From positions 1 to 7,642 of the forward strand of contig JAIRMF010000039.1 in the NCBI GenBank assembly GCA_031258895.1: DNA of 7,642 nucleotides, written 5' to 3'. Both the position numbers and the translations under genes were made by a program. How positions within the stretch are numbered: the first letter of the stretch is position 1; each line of letters begins with the position of its first letter. Of the stretch, positions 5,232 through 7,642 are shown piece by piece. The notes beneath the pieces were generated by a model that saw only the letters and a program-made list of their open reading frames with translations, was not told where the DNA came from and ran no database searches. Source of the DNA: Dysgonamonadaceae bacterium. GTDB lineage: Bacteria > Bacteroidota > Bacteroidia > Bacteroidales > Azobacteroidaceae.

Positions 5232-7250
5232 ATGTTTGTTGAAGTTATTTTACCTGTTCCTTTGCCTGACAGTTATACTTATTCTGTTCCGTCTGATGTT
5301 GAGGGGAAGATTAAGGTTGGGCAGTTGGTTTGCGTACCGTTTGGGAAGGGGCGGCAACATATCGGTATTATTTCCGGAGTGACGGATACTCCTTCGGAAA
5401 ATATCGGTCACATCAAACCTATTATCAAGATTGAGGGGGATGAGCCGGCGGTTCTTCCTGTTCAGATACGTTTTTGGCGTTGGCTGGCGGAGTATTATCT
5501 CAGTTATGTGGGGACGGTGTTTCATGCGGCTTTTCCGCCGGGACTTCAGAAGAAGCGTTTGAGTAGGAGGAGGCGACGTTTGACGGTTTCGGACGTTGGG
5601 GCGACGGCGGATGGGGACGGCGGGCTTGTTGGGGCTGACGGTTTCGATCCTCGCCGGAAGAAGGTTTACGATGAGATTACCGATCGGTTTTCTCGTAAGG
5701 ATGTTTGCCTGCTTCACGGCGCTACCGGCGGGGGAGGGACGGAGGTTTACATTCATCTTATTGACGACATGATTAGACGTGGCCGCCAGGTTCTTTGTTT
5801 GACGCCTCAGATTTCGCCTACGGAGCGGATTATTTCACGTTTTCGGCAGTTTTTCGGTGATTGTCTGCTTGTTTACCATTCTAAGATAAGCGAACGTGAT
5901 AGGGCTGAGATATGGGACAGGCTTCTTAAGTCGGACGAGCCGGTTGTTGTGTTGGGGTCTCGGTCTTCTATTTTTTTACCGTTTCGAAATCTTGGTTTGG
6001 TTATAGTTGACAGGGAGCATGAGCCGTCTTATAAGCAACAGGATGCTGCTCCGCGATATCATGCACGGGATTCTGCGGTTGTGCTGGCCGGTTTTCATGG
6101 GGCTAAGACTCTTCTTGCCGGCGCGACGCCGAGTCTTGAGTCGTATCGGAATGCACAGACGGGGAAGTACGGGTATGTTTTGGTTGAGGATTTTGTTGGG
6201 ACGCGGGCCGATATTATTTCTGTCGACGTTAAGGAGTTGCGCAGGAAGAGATTGATGAAGACCATGTTTTCCCCGCTTCTTTTGGAGAGGATGAGGGCGG
6301 CACTTGAGCGTGGCGGGCAGGTTTTGCTTTTTATCAGCCGTCGTGGTTTTTCGTCTACTTTGACGTGTAGGGTTTGCGAGCGGGTTCCGCGGTGTTGTTT
6401 TTGTGATATTGGGCTTTCGTACCACAAGCGCGACGACCGTTTGACTTGTCATTATTGTGGTCGGACGTATAGTCGGCCTCGTGTTTGTGCTGATTGTGGT
6501 TGTGAGGATTTTAGGCCGTCGGGCTTTGGCGTTGAGATGGCGGAGGAGGAGGTTCGCATGTTTTTTCCGGGCGTTTCTGTTGCGAGGCTGGATTCTGATA
6601 CGGCGGGGAATGATCGACTGTCGGCTGGGATTATTGCGGGTTTTGGGAGTGGGGAGATACGGATCTTGGTTGGGACGCAGAAGATCTTTGGGATACCGGA
6701 TTTTGGGGGTGTTTCTTTGGCGGGCATTTTGAATGTTGATTTACTTATGAACTTGCCGGATTTTCGGGCTTTTGAGCGGACGTTTCAGATAGTTGACCGG
6801 ATATCTCGGTTTACGTGTGGCGATGGAGGGGGGGAGACTGTTATTCAGTGTTTCCATCCTGAAGATCCTTTGATAGGGGCGATTGTGGGGCGCGATTATT
6901 GTTCGATGGCGGGGATGCAGCTTGAGGAGCGCCGGCTGTTTCGCTATCCTCCTTTTTCGCGTATTATTGGGATTGATTTGCGCCACCGGGAGGAGGGTGT
7001 TGTTCGTGCGGCGGCTGATGACTTTGCTGCGCTTCTTCGTGTCGTGTTCGGGGATCGTGTTGTGGGGCCGGATAGGCCGTCTGGGGGGCGTATTCGCGAG
7101 GGTTTTACGCGGCGGATGCTGGTTAAGGTTGGGCTTGGGGAGGGCGTTACTGCCGTTAGGCGTGTTATTTTGGATTCCAGGGATACGTTGCTGGGGAATT
7201 CTGCTTATCGGGGGCTTTCTGTTGTTTTTGACGTTGATCCGGTGTTTTGA
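5232..7250 (+). CDS. priA: PriA (primosomal protein N') with substituted ATPase/helicase motifs and no winged-helix domain
   Basis: PriA normally recognises stalled forks, unwinds the lagging arm as a 3'-5' helicase and loads the replicative helicase. This 672-residue copy keeps the N-terminal 3'-end-binding domain (about 1-105), eight zinc-ligand cysteines (C379, C382, C388, C391, C406, C409, C419, C422), and the C-terminal domain (LFRYPPFSRIIGIDL at 569-583, ending VVFDVDPVF). The helicase core is altered. Walker A reads GATGGGGT (163-170), with G169 where lysine belongs. Walker B reads DREH (260-263) for DEEH. TPQIS stands for the usual PEIA/S (Q193). Motif V reads GTQKIFGIPDF (481-491) for GTQMxxKGxDF. 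Motif VI reads RISRFTCG (523-530) for QVSGRAGR. Bacteroidota PriA is usually about 800 residues; the missing part is the winged-helix domain, replaced by a linker (106-140) with five arginines and Gly/Asp-rich sequence. ATP-driven unwinding is therefore very unlikely. The frame is fully open with a good promoter and terminator. It could be a structural primosome scaffold, or a gene decaying under relaxed selection. Confidence 0.92.
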   Translation: MFVEVILPVPLPDSYTYSVPSDVEGKIKVGQLVCVPFGKGRQHIGIISGVTDTPSENIGHIKPIIKIEGDEPAVLPVQIRFWRWLAEYYLSYVGTVFHAAFPPGLQKKRLSRRRRRLTVSDVGATADGDGGLVGADGFDPRRKKVYDEITDRFSRKDVCLLHGATGGGGTEVYIHLIDDMIRRGRQVLCLTPQISPTERIISRFRQFFGDCLLVYHSKISERDRAEIWDRLLKSDEPVVVLGSRSSIFLPFRNLGLVIVDREHEPSYKQQDAAPRYHARDSAVVLAGFHGAKTLLAGATPSLESYRNAQTGKYGYVLVEDFVGTRADIISVDVKELRRKRLMKTMFSPLLLERMRAALERGGQVLLFISRRGFSSTLTCRVCERVPRCCFCDIGLSYHKRDDRLTCHYCGRTYSRPRVCADCGCEDFRPSGFGVEMAEEEVRMFFPGVSVARLDSDTAGNDRLSAGIIAGFGSGEIRILVGTQKIFGIPDFGGVSLAGILNVDLLMNLPDFRAFERTFQIVDRISRFTCGDGGGETVIQCFHPEDPLIGAIVGRDYCSMAGMQLEERRLFRYPPFSRIIGIDLRHREEGVVRAAADDFAALLRVVFGDRVVGPDRPSGGRIREGFTRRMLVKVGLGEGVTAVRRVILDSRDTLLGNSAYRGLSVVFDVDPVF

Positions 7251-7268
7251 CTGTGGTATATAACACAG
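7251..7268. repeat. Short inverted repeat directly after the priA stop
   Basis: CTGTG (7251-7255) and CACAG (7264-7268) flank an A/T-rich eight-base centre, starting at the base after the priA stop codon. It could form a small hairpin but has no T-run behind it. Confidence 0.35.
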
Positions 7269-7269
7269 A

Positions 7270-7296
7270 CAAGGCCACCCGTCACGGGAAGCCTTG
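7270..7296. repeat. Symmetrical hairpin downstream of priA
   Basis: An outer six-base stem CAAGGC/GCCTTG (7270-7275, 7291-7296), a two-by-two internal loop, an inner four-base stem CCCG/CGGG (7278-7281, 7285-7288) and a three-base TCA loop. No T-run follows on either strand, so it is not a standard intrinsic terminator. It may protect the priA mRNA 3' end or be a copy of an intergenic repeat. Confidence 0.5.
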
Positions 7297-7357
7297 CCCT
7301 CAATAAAACCATTTATATCCAGATCAAGAAACTAATCCATTGCCATTATGATAATTA

Positions 7358-7385
7358 GGGGCGGAGCGTGAGCTCTGCCTTTTGT
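7358..7385 (+). terminator. Intrinsic terminator for priA
   Basis: GGCGGAGC (7360-7367) pairs with GCTCTGCC (7372-7379) around a GTGA loop, giving eight pairs including one G-T, followed at once by TTTTGTATTT (from 7380). It lies about 110 bases after the priA stop and six bases beyond the stop of the convergent gene at 7391. On the minus strand the stem is followed only by CCTAATTATC, so it should act mainly on priA transcripts. Confidence 0.75.
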
Positions 7386-7390
7386 ATTTG

Positions 7391-7642
7391 TTATGGTATG
7401 ATTTGGGAGACTATTGGGCTGAAAGGTCCTTTTTCTCCTTTTTCGTTCTGCCATGCGATTGCGAAGTACGCTGTTTTTCCTCTCTCTGCCATTGAGAAAT
7501 TGAAGAGGAACGGGGTGTGTGTGGCGAGGTTGTGCCTTGTTAATTGGGCGTATTCGGTGGGGGGTTCGGGGAGCACGTTGTAAATTATGAGTGCTCCGTC
7601 CATACCGTAGGGTTTTGCGTATGAAGGTTTGTCGCCCTTGCT
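7391..7642 (-). CDS. Bacteroidota hypothetical protein, C-terminal fragment with FN3-like end domain
   Basis: The open frame continues from the window edge without a start, giving 83 residues ending at the TAA at 7391-7393; an internal ATG at 7603 is unlikely to be the true start. The sequence pattern (KPYGMDGALIIYNVL, then a PEPPTEYAQLT segment, then RGKTAYFAIAWQNEKGEKGPFSPIVSQIIP) matches the C-terminal end of a family of small Bacteroidota proteins of unknown function that I recall by its RGKTVYFxxxWxNxxGxxGPWS signature. That region looks like a fibronectin type III-like beta-sandwich: alternating strands, with W and Y in the core. No function is known to me. It converges on priA, and the terminator at 7358-7385 separates the two. 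The N-terminal part is outside the window, so length and localisation cannot be judged. Confidence 0.7.
   Translation of the reverse strand, partial: SKGDKPSYAKPYGMDGALIIYNVLPEPPTEYAQLTRHNLATHTPFLFNFSMAERGKTAYFAIAWQNEKGEKGPFSPIVSQIIP

Noticed and set aside
5250..5756. 168-codon minus-strand open frame over the priA 5' part, and a similar 158-codon one at 5976-6452
   Set aside because: Both are antisense to conserved PriA sequence and have no recognisable domain or promoter.
6780..6840. A pair of compensating frameshifts as the cause of the lost PriA motif VI
   Set aside because: Neither other frame restores QVxGRAGR, and both meet a stop nearby. The in-frame codons line up with the canonical motif mostly by single-base substitutions, and S525 stays in place.
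6883..7263. 126-codon plus-strand open frame over the priA 3' end
   Set aside because: It is a shifted frame of conserved PriA C-terminal sequence. Its Leu/Trp/Arg-rich product follows from G/T-rich DNA.
7368..7583. 71-codon plus-strand open frame near the right edge
   Set aside because: It is antisense to the C-terminal fragment at 7391-7642, which carries a recognisable family signature, and it begins inside the terminator hairpin.
1..7642. CRISPR arrays, tRNA or rRNA genes, insertion sequences
   Set aside because: No regularly spaced repeats, no tRNA-like cloverleaf and no transposase-like ORF with terminal repeats were seen by eye on either strand.

Overview
The window reads as chromosome from a member of the Bacteroidota, most likely Bacteroidales. 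Evidence: several start codons are preceded by the Bacteroides-type -7 element TAnnTTTG, with no clear Shine-Dalgarno sequences. The gene content fits too: a DUF3822 protein, a Wza/Wzc/flippase export set of Bacteroides style, and a C-terminal domain typical of Bacteroidota hypothetical proteins. The genus cannot be named from the sequence.

Region 1 (1-3729, all minus strand) is the start of a surface-polysaccharide (capsule or exopolysaccharide) locus. Transcription probably begins at a promoter near 3760. It runs through a Wza-like outer-membrane export lipoprotein, a Wzc-like chain-length regulator fused to a tyrosine kinase, a 69-residue small protein that looks like the remnant of a patatin-type lipase, and the first 99 codons of an oligosaccharide flippase that leaves the window. 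Together these would flip lipid-linked repeat units, control polymer length and export the polymer.

Region 2 (3730-5231) holds an OsmC-family peroxiredoxin-like gene (plus strand) and a DUF3822 gene (minus strand) that converge and overlap tail to tail by 32 bases. Divergent promoters sit at both ends, and a palindrome lies between the DUF3822 and priA promoters.

Region 3 (5232-7250) is a full-length open PriA gene (primosomal protein N', replication restart). It keeps the 3'-end-binding region, all eight zinc-ligand cysteines and the C-terminal domain. Nearly every ATPase/helicase signature is substituted: Walker A lysine to glycine, the second residue of DEEH to arginine, motif V broken, motif VI QVxGRAGR replaced. 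The winged-helix domain is replaced by a short basic, glycine/aspartate-rich linker. It looks like a helicase-dead PriA and is the most unusual thing here.

Region 4 (7251-7642) holds two hairpins, a good intrinsic terminator for priA, and the C-terminal end of a minus-strand Bacteroidota hypothetical protein.

From about 3870 to 7250 the plus strand is strongly G-rich over C whichever strand is coding. The polysaccharide genes do not show this, so a compositional boundary lies near 3750.
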